Shown: positions 28,097 through 38,529, numbered from the stretch's first letter. The stretch is 64,000 bases of DNA from Spartinivicinus marinus (GCF_026309355.1 NZ_JAPJZK010000001.1:1674001-1738000); one strand, 5' to 3'. A program made the numbers and translations. Notes: generated by a model from the letters alone, not told the origin.

Positions 28097-29020
28097 TTAC
28101 AGCACAGGAGTTAGCCACTCGGGATAATCCTTACTTTGACCGGTCACTTGATCAAAATACATTTGCTGAAGCTTTTCAGTCACCGAACCACGGCGACCAC
28201 TGCCAATCTTCCGGCCATCATGCTCACGAATCGGCAATACTTCAGCTGCCGTACCAGTGAAAAAGGCTTCATCAGCAACGTATACTTCATCACGGGTAAT
28301 CCGTTTTTCAACCACTTGATAGCCAAGCTGAGTAGCAAATTGGATGATCGTGTCGCGGGTAATCCCTTTTAAGCAGGAGGTCAACTCAGGGGTATAGATA
28401 ACTCCATCAGTGACGATAAAGATATTTTCACCACTCCCTTCTGCAACATAACCTTCGTTATCCAGTAACAATGCTTCTTCACAACCACAGTCCAGCGCTT
28501 CTTTTAACGCCAGCATAGAGTTAATGTAATTACCATTAGCCTTCGCCTTACACATGGTGATGTTGACATGATGGCGAGTATAAGAAGAAGTACGAATCTT
28601 GATGCCTAGCTCTTTCGCTTCTGGCGCCATATAAGAAGGCCATTCCCAGGCAGCAACAATCACATGCGTTTTTAACGAGTCAGCACGAAGCCCCATTCCT
28701 TCAGAACCGTAAAAACACATTGGGCGTAGATAAGCGCTATCCAGTTTATTTTCACGCACTACCGCACGCTGTGCTTCGTTTAGCTGCTCTTTACTAAAAG
28801 GCATTTGCATATTCAGAATATGGGCACTATTAAATAGCCGGTCGGTGTGCTCTTTCAGCCGGAAAATACAAGGGCCATTGGGTGTGCTATAAGCACGGAC
28901 ACCTTCAAACACCCCCATTCCATAATGTAGGGTATGAGTAAGCACGTGGGTTTTGGCCTCCCGCCAGGGTACCATTTCCCCATCAAACCAAATCAATCCA
29001 TCACGATCGGCCATAGACAT
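28097..29020 (-). CDS. ilvE: branched-chain amino acid aminotransferase
   Basis: IlvE is the PLP enzyme catalysing the last step in Leu, Ile and Val synthesis. The 307-residue class IV aminotransferase shows THTLHYGMGVFEGVRAY, FRLKEHTDRLFNSA, the Lys-containing CKAKANGNYINSMLALKEA, LLDNEGYVAEGSGENIFIV and FFTGTAAEVLPI. ATG 29020 (MSMADRDG) is preferred: AAGGAG lies about eight bases upstream and Pseudomonas IlvE begins the same way. glnE lies 53 bases upstream, as in P. aeruginosa. Confidence 0.96.
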   Translation of the reverse strand: MSMADRDGLIWFDGEMVPWREAKTHVLTHTLHYGMGVFEGVRAYSTPNGPCIFRLKEHTDRLFNSAHILNMQMPFSKEQLNEAQRAVVRENKLDSAYLRPMCFYGSEGMGLRADSLKTHVIVAAWEWPSYMAPEAKELGIKIRTSSYTRHHVNITMCKAKANGNYINSMLALKEALDCGCEEALLLDNEGYVAEGSGENIFIVTDGVIYTPELTSCLKGITRDTIIQFATQLGYQVVEKRITRDEVYVADEAFFTGTAAEVLPIREHDGRKIGSGRRGSVTEKLQQMYFDQVTGQSKDYPEWLTPVL

Positions 29021-29073
29021 TAGAGACTCCTTCAACTTTCAGTTATTCGTTGATTTTTACGCTTAGAAAAAGC

Positions 29074-32019
29074 CTATTCGCTTGCCAGCGGTGTACTCTC
29101 TAGCCACTGCTGCCAAACTGCAATCACTCCTCGACGATACTCATGAAAGGTATCACCGCTGACTACACCCGCGTGCTTTTGCAGGGCTAAACGGTGAGCG
29201 GCAGCCCGGTAAGCCTTGTAGGCTTCACGGAAAAGACCGGCAGCTTCAGGTGTCATTAAGCCGGTTTGCTCAAGTTTTTCTAGCACCCGAATATTATCTG
29301 TATACGTAAGTAGCTCCGGGTGCTGGTGTGACCAGGCTAGAACCCCATATTGGACCACAAATTCAATGTCAACGATACCGCCATAATCATGCTTGAGATC
29401 AAACGATTGCTCAGCCTCCCAGGCATTATCAGCCATACCTCCCTGAGTGGCTTTCGTAGCCAGGCTATCTCGCATTTTCTGGCGCATTTCGACAATTTCT
29501 TGCCTCAACTTGCCCAGCTCCCTTGGCTGCCCCAGCACCTTTGCTCTGATTGCAGCAAAGTCTTTTGCTAGTCTTTTGCTACCTGCCAACAGCCTGGCAC
29601 GCACCAATGCCTGATGTTCCCAGGTCCAAGCTTGATTTAATTGATACTGCTCAAAAGCACTTAAAGAAGAAACCAGTAATCCAGATGCACCAGATGGTCG
29701 CAAACGCATATCTACTTCATAAAGTTGTCCTGATGGCGTTTGAGTGGACAGAATATGAATAATCCGCTGCCCCAGACGGGTATAAAACATACTGCTTTGG
29801 ATTGGCTTAGGCCCATCAGTCATACTGTTGGGCGGCGCATCATAAATAAAGACCAAATCCAGGTCTGAGCTATAGCCCAATTCAATGCCGCCCACCTTAC
29901 CATAGCCAAGAATAGTAAAAGCGGCTTTCTTGCCGGGGTGGCCCTCAGGCAAACCATGTTTGGCGATTAAATACTGATAAGCAATATGCAACACCTGATC
30001 CAGCACCACTTCGGCAATCCATGTCAAGTAATCACTCACTTTCATGAGGGGTAACGTCTCTGCAACCTCTGAAGCCGCTACTTGCAGCACATGGGCAAGC
30101 TTGAAGTAGCGCAGAGTTTCCATTTGCTGCTCAATGTCTTCTTCAGGGATGCGCATCAGCTGCTGCCTGAGCTCATCAGCCAACTCATCTTTATCTGGTG
30201 GCGAGTACAAAGTGCCTATATCCAGCAACTCATCGAGCAACATAGGGTATTTTGCGATGGTTTCAGCAATCCAAGGGCTAGCGACACAAAGCTTAAGCAG
30301 TTGCTCTAAGGCATGAGGGTTTTCTATCAATAGCACTAAATAAGCCGTTCGCCGCAAGACACTTTCAATAAAGGGCAACACATTGAACAGGCAAGCATCC
30401 GGTGACTCTTGCTCAGTAACCATCGACAACATAAAAGGCATAAATTGATCAATGCGGTCTTTGCCCGTGCGCTGAGCCTGTTTCATCGATTGACTATTTT
30501 GCAAAGCTCGCAGCCGCCGGTCAGCCTCCTCAGGCTGCTGAAAGCCCTGTATAGCAAATAATTCGTGTGCCTCTTCCTGATCGACACTGCCTATCCAATA
30601 AGTTTTCCAGCTTTCCTGACCAGAAAGCTGACTTGAAGTAGGTTTATGTGGTTCTGCCACCATTTGCTGAAAGTGGTAATTAACTCGCTGACGATGATGC
30701 GTCAACTGTTTATTCAGCTCATCCCAATGCTGATAGCCCATTGCTAAAGCCAGTCGCTGCTGCTTAATAGATGAGCTTGGTAAAGTTTGACTTTGCTGAT
30801 CAGCCTGAGCTTGAATAAAATGCTCCAGCCGGCGAAGAAATTGGTAAGCCTCCCTGAGTTCAGTTACCACCTGCACTGGCAAATAACCTTCCCCCTCAAT
30901 AACCTCTAACACCTTTAGCAAAGCATGCTGCTGAAGGGCTCGATCTCGTCCACCATGAATCAACTGGAATGCTTGGGCAATAAACTCAATCTCTCGTATT
31001 CCTCCTGGACCCAGCTTGATATTTGCCTCCATGCCCTTCCGGCGTACCTGCCGCTGGATCAGCTGTTTCATGTCCCGCAAGGCATCGACTGCACTAAAAT
31101 CAAGATAGCGGCGATAAACAAATGGCTTTAGTCTCTCTAGCAAGTTACGACCTTGACGCGGATCGCCGCCAACGACTCGGGCTTTAATCAGCGCATAACG
31201 CTCCCAATCTCGCCCCTGGTCTTCGTAGTACTGTTCCATGGCGCCAAAACTAAGGGCTAAGGCGCCACTTTGTCCATAAGGCCTAAGTCGCATATCTACC
31301 CGAAACACAAAGCCATCTGCCGTCACAGTATCCAGCGCTTTGATCAACCGCTGGCCAAGACGAACAAAAAATTCCTGATTGCTAATCGAGCGACGCCCTC
31401 CTTGAGTGTCACCCTGAGTTGGATAAGCAAACATCAAGTCAATATCTGAAGAAAGGTTAAGCTCACCAGCACCCAGCTTACCCATCCCCAGTACCACCAT
31501 ATGCTGCGGCTTATTATCTTTTTTACCCGTTGGCACTCCCAGTCCTTGGGTAAGATCTTGATACAGCCAACGATAGGCCCTATCGATACAAACGCCTGCC
31601 AAAGCACTCAAGTGATACATAGTTTCTGTGAGAGAAGCCTGACCAGTGACATCCCGCCAAATAATGGTAACCATCTCCTGGTGCCTAAACAGCCTAAGCT
31701 CGCGGAGCAAGTCAGCCTCACTTGAAATCTGCTCAAAGCGTTGAGCGAGTGATAGCGCTAGCTGTTTTTTACTGATAGGGCTTGCAAAACGGCTACTTTC
31801 GATCAAGTTAAACAGCAGCTTAGGATTGCAACAGTTTTGTTGTGCTACATAGTCACTAACCGCCCAAACTTGGTAAAGCTGCTCCATAATAGCTTGATCA
31901 AATAAAGCAAACTTCTGCTCAAGCTGGTGAGCCGTCGCTGTTTCTTTAAAGCGCTCCCAATAGCCTTGCACGGCATTTTGCAGTATGCTTGGGAGCCCTG
32001 ATAATGCTGCTAAGTCCAT
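29074..32019 (-). CDS. glnE: bifunctional glutamine synthetase adenylyltransferase/deadenylase
   Basis: GlnE adds or removes AMP on glutamine synthetase in response to PII. The 981-residue protein has two nucleotidyltransferase domains. The N-terminal deadenylase site is GMGKLGAGELNLSSDIDLMFAYP and the C-terminal adenylylating site is GYGKVGGIELGYSSDLDLVFIYD; each is followed by a helical GlnD_UR_UTase domain. ATG 32019 with TTGGAAAT just upstream is chosen over a TTG at 32028. Length is normal. Confidence 0.97.
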   Translation of the reverse strand: MDLAALSGLPSILQNAVQGYWERFKETATAHQLEQKFALFDQAIMEQLYQVWAVSDYVAQQNCCNPKLLFNLIESSRFASPISKKQLALSLAQRFEQISSEADLLRELRLFRHQEMVTIIWRDVTGQASLTETMYHLSALAGVCIDRAYRWLYQDLTQGLGVPTGKKDNKPQHMVVLGMGKLGAGELNLSSDIDLMFAYPTQGDTQGGRRSISNQEFFVRLGQRLIKALDTVTADGFVFRVDMRLRPYGQSGALALSFGAMEQYYEDQGRDWERYALIKARVVGGDPRQGRNLLERLKPFVYRRYLDFSAVDALRDMKQLIQRQVRRKGMEANIKLGPGGIREIEFIAQAFQLIHGGRDRALQQHALLKVLEVIEGEGYLPVQVVTELREAYQFLRRLEHFIQAQADQQSQTLPSSSIKQQRLALAMGYQHWDELNKQLTHHRQRVNYHFQQMVAEPHKPTSSQLSGQESWKTYWIGSVDQEEAHELFAIQGFQQPEEADRRLRALQNSQSMKQAQRTGKDRIDQFMPFMLSMVTEQESPDACLFNVLPFIESVLRRTAYLVLLIENPHALEQLLKLCVASPWIAETIAKYPMLLDELLDIGTLYSPPDKDELADELRQQLMRIPEEDIEQQMETLRYFKLAHVLQVAASEVAETLPLMKVSDYLTWIAEVVLDQVLHIAYQYLIAKHGLPEGHPGKKAAFTILGYGKVGGIELGYSSDLDLVFIYDAPPNSMTDGPKPIQSSMFYTRLGQRIIHILSTQTPSGQLYEVDMRLRPSGASGLLVSSLSAFEQYQLNQAWTWEHQALVRARLLAGSKRLAKDFAAIRAKVLGQPRELGKLRQEIVEMRQKMRDSLATKATQGGMADNAWEAEQSFDLKHDYGGIVDIEFVVQYGVLAWSHQHPELLTYTDNIRVLEKLEQTGLMTPEAAGLFREAYKAYRAAAHRLALQKHAGVVSGDTFHEYRRGVIAVWQQWLESTPLASE

Positions 32020-32249
32020 GATTTCCAATTAATAAAAATTTTATAAAGACGACTTGGTATGAGTCAGATAGTTGGCAACAGTTTTTGTTCGCTACTATTT
32101 AGGATCTGCCACACTGACACATATCAATATAATGAAAGCTAAACCATAACTGATAGTTATTATTTGATGCTAGTTTTCATTAAAATCCGTTAATACGAGA
32201 AAAATCAAGGCTTAACAGCAAAACTAAACATTGACTTTCAAACGCTTTT

Positions 32250-32316
32250 TGTAGCTTTACTACATTTTTAACGGAAAAACTCAGGTAAAACCGTTAATCT
32301 ATGTAGTATTACTACA
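32250..32316. promoter_or_regulatory. nested dyad operator-like region upstream of aceE
   Basis: Within the 430-base gap between glnE and aceE, two palindromes of the form TGTAG-N5-CTACA occur at 32250-32264 and 32302-32316, with centres 52 bases apart. Between them TTAACGG (32268-32274) and CCGTTAA (32291-32297) form a second inverted repeat around the same centre, near 32283. CCGTTAAT also occurs once more at 32187-32194. TTGACT at 32231-32236 could be a -35 box overlapping the first site. This looks like a cooperative repressor target for the pyruvate dehydrogenase operon. The rest of the gap is AT-rich with nothing else that I can name. Confidence 0.5.
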
Positions 32317-32449
32317 TATAAACAATTACAATAGCCCACCTTTGCGGCCTGTTAGCAGGCCCTGTTAATGCTTATTTAAAATGGCACTAAAAGGGTAGCG
32401 GCTATAATCATTATACGCCTAATCTCAAGGCCCTTCTGACCTGGAGCAA

Positions 32450-35110
32450 ATGAATATGCAGAATGATGTTGATCCAATAGAAACCCAAGAGTGGCTTGAG
32501 GCACTGGATTCGGTGCTAGAAAAAGAAGGGGAAGACCGGGCCCACTATTTGCTGACTCGTTTGGCCCGTTATGCCAGCCGAGCCGGTACCCAGCTGCCCT
32601 ACTCCATCACTACGCCTTATCGCAACACAATTCCTTCTTCACGTGAAGCGAGAATGCCAGGCGACTTATTTATGGAGCGACGGATTCGCTCTATTGTTCG
32701 TTGGAATGCTATGGCAATGGTGATGCGCGCAAACAAAAGCGATGCAGACTTGGGAGGCCACATTTCCAGCTTCCAGTCTAGCGCTACTCTTTATGACATT
32801 GGCTTCAACTACTTTTTTAAAGGCCCAACTGAAGACTCAGAAGGCGACTTGGTTTACTTCCAGGGCCACACTGCACCAGGCATCTATAGCCGTGCGTTCT
32901 TAGAAGGCCGCTTAACTGAAGAGCAACTAGATAGCTTCCGCCAAGAGGTAGATGGCAAAGGCTTATCTTCTTATCCTCACCCTTGGTTAATGCCTGACTT
33001 TTGGCAATTCCCAACGGTATCCATGGGCTTAGGGCCTCTTCAGGCGATTTATCAAGCCCACTTTATGAAGTATCTGGACAACCGTGGCATGGCCCCTGCT
33101 AATAATCGTAAAGTTTGGGCTTTCCTTGGTGATGGTGAGATGGACGAGCCAGAGTCAATGGGCGCCATTGGTTTAGCTGGTCGTGAAAAGCTTGATAACC
33201 TGATTTTTGTAGTGAACTGTAACTTGCAACGTCTTGATGGACCTGTGCGTGGTAACGGCAAAGTCATTCAAGAACTTGAAGGTCAGTTCCGTGGTGCCGG
33301 CTGGAACGTCATTAAAGTCGTTTGGGGCCGTCATTGGGACCCTTTATTTGCTGAAGATAAAGAAGGCTTAATGCAACAACGCATGGATGAGTGCGTTGAT
33401 GGTGATTACCAAAACTATAAAGCAAAAGGCGGTGCTTACACTCGTGAACACTTCTTTGGTAAGCACCCCGAGCTGTTAGACATGGTTAGCCACCTATCTG
33501 ATGATGATATTTATAAGCTAAACCGTGGCGGGCATGACCCATATAAAGTTTATGCAGCTTACCATGCAGCAGTCAATCACACTGGACAGCCAACCGTTAT
33601 CTTAGCTAAGACAGTTAAAGGCTATGCCACTGGCTCATCTGCTTCAGCCAACATTACTCACTCAGTTAAGAAGCTACCTTTAGAAGACCTAAGATCATTC
33701 CGTGATCGCTTTGATATTCCTATTAAAGATGAAGACATAGAGAGAGTACCATACTACCGCCCAGACCCAGACAGCCCAGAAATGGTTTATATGCGCAAGC
33801 GTCGTGAGTCTTTGGGTGGTTATGTACCTCAACGGAGAACGCGCTCTACATCACTACCCGCACCAGATTTAAAAGCTTTCGAAGCAGTAACCAAAGGCAG
33901 CGGTGAGCGTGAGATATCGACCACCATGGCTTTCGTCAGGATTTTAGGTGCTCTGGTTAAAGACAAAAACTTTGGCAAAAACGTCGTTCCAATTGTGCCA
34001 GATGAAGCCCGCACCTTTGGTATGGAAGGTATGTTCCGTCAGCTAGGTATTTACTCATCTAAAGGCCAGCTTTATACACCAATGGATTCTGATCAGGTGA
34101 TGTTCTACAAAGAGGACAAGAAAGGTCAGATTCTTCAAGAGGGTATCAACGAAGCGGGCTCACATGCAGCATGGATAGCAGCGGGTACTTCTTACAGTTT
34201 CAACAACACACCGATGATCCCATTCTATGCCTTCTACTCCATGTTCGGCTTCCAACGGACTGGTGATTTAGCTTGGGCATCAGGTGATATTCAAGCCCGC
34301 GGTTTCTTAATCGGTGCCACTGCTGGTAGAACCACCCTAAATGGTGAAGGCTTACAGCACCAGGATGGTCACAGTCATATCCTGGCTTCTACTATTCCAA
34401 ACTGCGTCAGTTACGACCCAACTTATGGCTATGAGCTAGCGGTAATCATTCAAGACGGCTTACGTCGGATGTATGAAGATCAAGAAAGCGTGTTCTATTA
34501 CATCACCACTATGAATGAAAACTACAAGCAGCCTGCACTACCGGAAGGTGAAGAAGTTATTCAAGGTATTATCAAAGGCCTGTATTGCTTTGAGCAAAAT
34601 TCTAAGAAAGCTAAGCTCAAAGTGCAGCTGGTTGGTTGCGGCACCATTCTGGAAGAAGTACGTGCAGCTGCTGATATTCTACGTAAAGAATTTAAAGTGG
34701 AATCTGATATCTGGAGCGCCACTAGTTTCAATGAGCTACGCCGTGAAGGCTTGGATGCCAAACGCTGGAATATGCTAAACCCTAGTGCAGAACAAAGAGT
34801 GCCCTATGTCACTGAATGTTTTGCTAATCGCCAGGGCCCTGTTGTTGCTGCAACTGACTACATGAAGTTGTATGCAGATCAGATCCGGGACTTTGTTCCA
34901 ACTACTTATATCACCCTTGGCACCGACGGTTTTGGTCGCAGTGACTCTAGACAAAAGCTGCGTGAATTCTTCGAGGTTGATCGATACTACATCACTGTTG
35001 CTGCCTTACATGCCTTAAAAGAAGAAGGCAAAGTTGATAGTAAAGTGGTGGCTGATGCGATGAAGAAATTCAGTATTGATCCAACCAAAGCCAATCCACT
35101 GTATTGCTAA
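32450..35110 (+). CDS. aceE: pyruvate dehydrogenase E1 component (homodimeric type)
   Basis: AceE is the thiamine diphosphate-dependent E1 of the pyruvate dehydrogenase complex. The 886-residue protein has SYPHPWLMPDFWQFPTVSMGLGP, the TPP/Mg motif region GDGEMDEPESMGAIGLAGRE and NCNLQRLDGPVRGNGKVI, GGHDPYKVYAAYHAAV and LQHQDGHSHILASTIPN. All are typical of the gammaproteobacterial single-chain E1. ATG 32450 (or 32456) follows CTGGAGC. aceF follows 32 bases downstream. It is likely controlled by the dyad upstream. Confidence 0.98.
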   Translation: MNMQNDVDPIETQEWLEALDSVLEKEGEDRAHYLLTRLARYASRAGTQLPYSITTPYRNTIPSSREARMPGDLFMERRIRSIVRWNAMAMVMRANKSDADLGGHISSFQSSATLYDIGFNYFFKGPTEDSEGDLVYFQGHTAPGIYSRAFLEGRLTEEQLDSFRQEVDGKGLSSYPHPWLMPDFWQFPTVSMGLGPLQAIYQAHFMKYLDNRGMAPANNRKVWAFLGDGEMDEPESMGAIGLAGREKLDNLIFVVNCNLQRLDGPVRGNGKVIQELEGQFRGAGWNVIKVVWGRHWDPLFAEDKEGLMQQRMDECVDGDYQNYKAKGGAYTREHFFGKHPELLDMVSHLSDDDIYKLNRGGHDPYKVYAAYHAAVNHTGQPTVILAKTVKGYATGSSASANITHSVKKLPLEDLRSFRDRFDIPIKDEDIERVPYYRPDPDSPEMVYMRKRRESLGGYVPQRRTRSTSLPAPDLKAFEAVTKGSGEREISTTMAFVRILGALVKDKNFGKNVVPIVPDEARTFGMEGMFRQLGIYSSKGQLYTPMDSDQVMFYKEDKKGQILQEGINEAGSHAAWIAAGTSYSFNNTPMIPFYAFYSMFGFQRTGDLAWASGDIQARGFLIGATAGRTTLNGEGLQHQDGHSHILASTIPNCVSYDPTYGYELAVIIQDGLRRMYEDQESVFYYITTMNENYKQPALPEGEEVIQGIIKGLYCFEQNSKKAKLKVQLVGCGTILEEVRAAADILRKEFKVESDIWSATSFNELRREGLDAKRWNMLNPSAEQRVPYVTECFANRQGPVVAATDYMKLYADQIRDFVPTTYITLGTDGFGRSDSRQKLREFFEVDRYYITVAALHALKEEGKVDSKVVADAMKKFSIDPTKANPLYC

Positions 35111-35142
35111 CCAATATATGTCAGTAGATTAAAGGGTAAACT

Positions 35143-36750
35143 ATGTCAGAAGAAATCATTAAAGTCCCCGATATTGGTGGTAGCGAAGACGTCGAAATTA
35201 TTGAAGTATGCGTCCAAGCTGGCGATACAGTTGCAGAAGAAGACTCATTAATCGTGCTTGAGTCTGACAAAGCCACCATGGAAATTCCCTGCCCCAAAGC
35301 AGGGACTATACAAAAATTGCTAGTGCAAATAGGCGATAAAGTCTCTGAAGGCAGTGAAATTGTGGTGTTAGCCGCAGAAGGTGCTACTGAAGCACTAGCG
35401 GAACCTGCTCCTGCTGCAGAAGAAACCGCTGCGCCAGCTCCAACACAACAACCTGCTGCTCAAGCGCCAACCGCTTCTGCTATCATGCCAATCACCGTGC
35501 CTGATATTGGCAGTGAAAACGTGCCCGTTATCGAAGTGTGTGTAAAAGAAGGTGATGAGATTGCTGAAGAAGACTCAATCATTGTGCTTGAGTCCGACAA
35601 AGCCACTATGGAAGTCCCTGCCCCTAAAGCAGGTATCGTTAAAAGCCTGAAAGTGAAAGAAGGCGATACGGTTTCCATGGGCGACTTGATCTTAGAGCTG
35701 GAAACCACATCTGCAGCAGTACCAGCGGCAGAGCAGTCTGCTGCACCTGCACCAACAGCAGCCCCTGCTCAGCCAGCACAACAAGCAAGCGCCCCAGCAA
35801 AAGCCACTGCTCCGCAGCCACAAAAGCCTTCAACATTAGATAAGCCAAGCCAAAATGTTCATGCTGGACCAGCTGTTAGAAAACTGGCCCGTGAATTTGG
35901 GGTGGACTTGTCGCTAGTTAAAGGCTCTGGACCACGTAGCCGAATACTTAAAGAAGACGTGCAAGCCTATGTCAGTGAGCAACTGAAAAAGGCCAAAACC
36001 CAACCCGCTGGTGCGGCGGGAGGTGCTGGTATTCCCGAAGTGCCAGCCATTGACTTCTCGCAATTTGGACCTGTTCGTGAAGAGCCAATGTCACGGCTAC
36101 GCAAAGTGGGTGGATTCAACCTGCATCGCGCTTGGCTGAACGTACCTCACGTTACTCAGTTTGATGAAGCTGATATCACCGAGCTGGAAGCCTTCAGAAA
36201 AGCACAAAAAGCGAAGGGTGTAAAAATGACTCCCCTTCCCTTCTTGGTAAAAGCTTGTGCCCAAGCGCTAAGAGCATTGCCAAACTTTAATGCTTCACTT
36301 AACGCAGCTGGTGATGGACTAGTTTATAAAGACTATGTGCATATTGGTATTGCAGTTGATACTCCAGATGGCTTACTAGTACCCGTCATTCGCGATGCAG
36401 ATAAAAAAGGCTTAGTCGAACTTGCTAAAGAAACGATTGAGCTGGCAGGCAAAGCCAAAGACAAAAAGCTGTCTCCCGCAGAAATGCAAGGCGCTTGTTT
36501 TACAATTTCCAGCTTGGGAAGCATTGGCGGCACCGCCTTTACCCCTATCGTTAATACACCAGAAGTGGGTATTTTAGGGGTTTCCAAATCGTCCATGAAA
36601 CCGGTTTGGAATGGTAAAGAGTTTGAACCACGCCTAATGTTGCCTTTATGTTTGTCATACGACCATAGAGCAATCAATGGCGCGGACGCAGCACGCTTTA
36701 CAGCCATCTTAAGTGATTTATTAAGCGATATACGGCAGTTATTGCTATAA
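35143..36750 (+). CDS. aceF: dihydrolipoyllysine-residue acetyltransferase (E2)
   Basis: AceF forms the E2 core of pyruvate dehydrogenase. The 535-residue chain has two lipoyl domains (about residues 4-76 and 117-190), each with the lipoylated Lys in LESDKATMEIP / LESDKATMEVP, separated by Ala/Pro-rich linkers. An E3/E1-binding domain follows (HAGPAVRKLAREFGVDLSLV) and then the catalytic acyltransferase domain with the His-Asp motif SYDHRAINGADAARF near the C terminus. An E3 (lpd) gene is not in this window. A perfect terminator follows. Confidence 0.98.
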   Translation: MSEEIIKVPDIGGSEDVEIIEVCVQAGDTVAEEDSLIVLESDKATMEIPCPKAGTIQKLLVQIGDKVSEGSEIVVLAAEGATEALAEPAPAAEETAAPAPTQQPAAQAPTASAIMPITVPDIGSENVPVIEVCVKEGDEIAEEDSIIVLESDKATMEVPAPKAGIVKSLKVKEGDTVSMGDLILELETTSAAVPAAEQSAAPAPTAAPAQPAQQASAPAKATAPQPQKPSTLDKPSQNVHAGPAVRKLAREFGVDLSLVKGSGPRSRILKEDVQAYVSEQLKKAKTQPAGAAGGAGIPEVPAIDFSQFGPVREEPMSRLRKVGGFNLHRAWLNVPHVTQFDEADITELEAFRKAQKAKGVKMTPLPFLVKACAQALRALPNFNASLNAAGDGLVYKDYVHIGIAVDTPDGLLVPVIRDADKKGLVELAKETIELAGKAKDKKLSPAEMQGACFTISSLGSIGGTAFTPIVNTPEVGILGVSKSSMKPVWNGKEFEPRLMLPLCLSYDHRAINGADAARFTAILSDLLSDIRQLLL

Positions 36751-36772
36751 ACTTATAAAATGCTTACCCTAC

Positions 36773-36800
36773 AAAAAAGCCCCAAATTTGGGGCTTTTTT
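36773..36800. terminator. rho-independent terminator after aceF
   Basis: A perfect 28-base palindrome: six A, GCCCC, AAATTT, GGGGC, six T. It can terminate aceF on the plus strand and act for the convergent M28 protease on the minus strand. Confidence 0.92.
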
Positions 36801-36863
36801 CATTTAAAGACAAAAGATTCACACCCAACAATATAATCTACATACCCACAGCGAAGGGTATAT

Positions 36864-38459
36864 TTATTTCCAATCCCAACTTTGAATAGGATGCCCAAAC
36901 AGCGAACTCCAAACGCCAACTTTAACACCTGCGCTGCGACCCCATGCAGTTAATAATAAGTTATCACCAGCTACGCTAACTACCCGCTGACCTTCCATTT
37001 TCCATTTCTGGCCTTTACCACTACCACAGCTTTTTAATACAGCACGATCACCCCGACTAGCTATATCACTTACAGATAAACAATTGCCTGATTTATGCTT
37101 TAATCGCCCCTGGTCATCATGCTGCCAATATTGCTTATTATTAGTAGCGCAATTAGCCAACTCCGCTTGATTAGCACTATTCACTGACAAACAATAACCA
37201 GTAACTGATTTTAATTGCTTATAATCACCTGGCCCAGGTCCTGGGTCAGAGCCTGCGGCTTTAGCCATTTCCACAGCAAAAGATGTTGCCATTTTGGCAA
37301 ATTTATAAGCATGGTTCGCATTGTTACCCGATTTACTAATGGTATCACCTGTAGTATGAATAGCTTGATTATGCTTACCAAATGGTGCTTCTGATGGCAT
37401 AGTGGCTGGAAAACCTTGGTTATGCCAAGAAGCATGATCAGAACAGGCATAACCACATTGAGTAGTACCAATATTTAGTTCAGGCGCATAAAAATTAGCG
37501 ACCTCTTTGAAAAAGTTATTCTGTGCACTATTGGTATAATCAGTTATGATTGCCGCATCAACTGCATCTCCTTGATAATTGGTCATATCCAATTGCAATA
37601 CACCCACAACATTTTTACCTTGGTTTTTATGAGCTTTGGCAATTTCTTGAGAACCTTTTAAGCCTACCTCTTCTGCCGCATATCCCATAAATTTCAAGGT
37701 ACGACTTGGCTTATAGTCATTTTTCATTAAGACTCGAATCACTTCCGTGATAGTTGATATACCTGATGCATTATCGTCAGCTCCTGGCGCACGAGCATTA
37801 ATTCGATCGCTACTGTATTGGTTAATCGAATCTAAGTGTCCACCAATAACAACAATTTCATCGGCTAACTCATTACCTTGAATAGTCATTACCACTGAGT
37901 CTTGATTCCAACTATTGTGGTTATACAACTCAACGGACACATCGGAGCGACCTGCACTTAGCTCAGCCCATTTATCATGAATACGCTTCGCAGCAGTCAC
38001 TCCTGTATTACTTCGATAATAGCGGTTATTAAAGTTGGATAACTCAATAATGAAACTTCTGATTTCAGATTCTTTAATTTGAGGCAATAAAGGATTAACA
38101 ACATCCTGTTGGTCAATTTTATAGTCAATCAATGTTTGAGGTCTATTATCCATAAAAGCTTGAATAGATGTATAAGCTGCTTGCTCGCTTTCATGAACCA
38201 TATAACCACCACAACGCCTAAATTGCTTATGCATATACATACTTAATAGTGGCAAATGTTTTTCCTGCACTTTCACTAAGCTCACTTTATCATTAGCTAA
38301 ATCAAATGATTTTCTTTCTTGCATTAAGCCGGGCATTTGCTGTTTTAATAAGTCGTAACCATCTTTCCCAATAGTTACCCACACTTTTTCATTGGCTTGT
38401 GTAAAACTAGCAGCCGTTAAGGCACTAGCTAAACCTGTTAGCAATAAAAGCTTTTTCAT
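36864..38459 (-). CDS. secreted M28 leucyl aminopeptidase with C-terminal ricin-type lectin domain
   Basis: A 531-residue exported aminopeptidase close to Vibrio proteolyticus AAP. A signal peptide (MKKLLLLTGLASALTAASFTQA) is followed by a propeptide, then the M28 domain with all zinc/catalytic residues visible: His in VIGGHLDS, Asp in APGADDNASG, the Glu pair in GYAAEEVGLKGS, Asp in LQLDMTNYQ and His in YACSDHASWHNQG. The last 120 or so residues are a beta-trefoil with QxW-like motifs (NKQYWQH, GQKWKME, IQSWDWK), replacing the PPC domain seen in Vibrio. ATG 38459 has AAGGTGAG upstream. It should be exported by Sec and type II secretion. The lectin tail is related to that of the next gene. 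Confidence 0.92.
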   Translation of the reverse strand: MKKLLLLTGLASALTAASFTQANEKVWVTIGKDGYDLLKQQMPGLMQERKSFDLANDKVSLVKVQEKHLPLLSMYMHKQFRRCGGYMVHESEQAAYTSIQAFMDNRPQTLIDYKIDQQDVVNPLLPQIKESEIRSFIIELSNFNNRYYRSNTGVTAAKRIHDKWAELSAGRSDVSVELYNHNSWNQDSVVMTIQGNELADEIVVIGGHLDSINQYSSDRINARAPGADDNASGISTITEVIRVLMKNDYKPSRTLKFMGYAAEEVGLKGSQEIAKAHKNQGKNVVGVLQLDMTNYQGDAVDAAIITDYTNSAQNNFFKEVANFYAPELNIGTTQCGYACSDHASWHNQGFPATMPSEAPFGKHNQAIHTTGDTISKSGNNANHAYKFAKMATSFAVEMAKAAGSDPGPGPGDYKQLKSVTGYCLSVNSANQAELANCATNNKQYWQHDDQGRLKHKSGNCLSVSDIASRGDRAVLKSCGSGKGQKWKMEGQRVVSVAGDNLLLTAWGRSAGVKVGVWSSLFGHPIQSWDWK

Positions 38460-38529
38460 TGGCTCACCTTCCATGTGAAATAGAATTGATAAAAAATTTA
38501 CTTTATTTTTTATAATTATTATTAAACAA

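Noticed and set aside
32817-34014. Several minus-strand frames inside aceE
   Set aside because: aceE is full-length with clear motifs. The reverse frames are codon-bias shadows.
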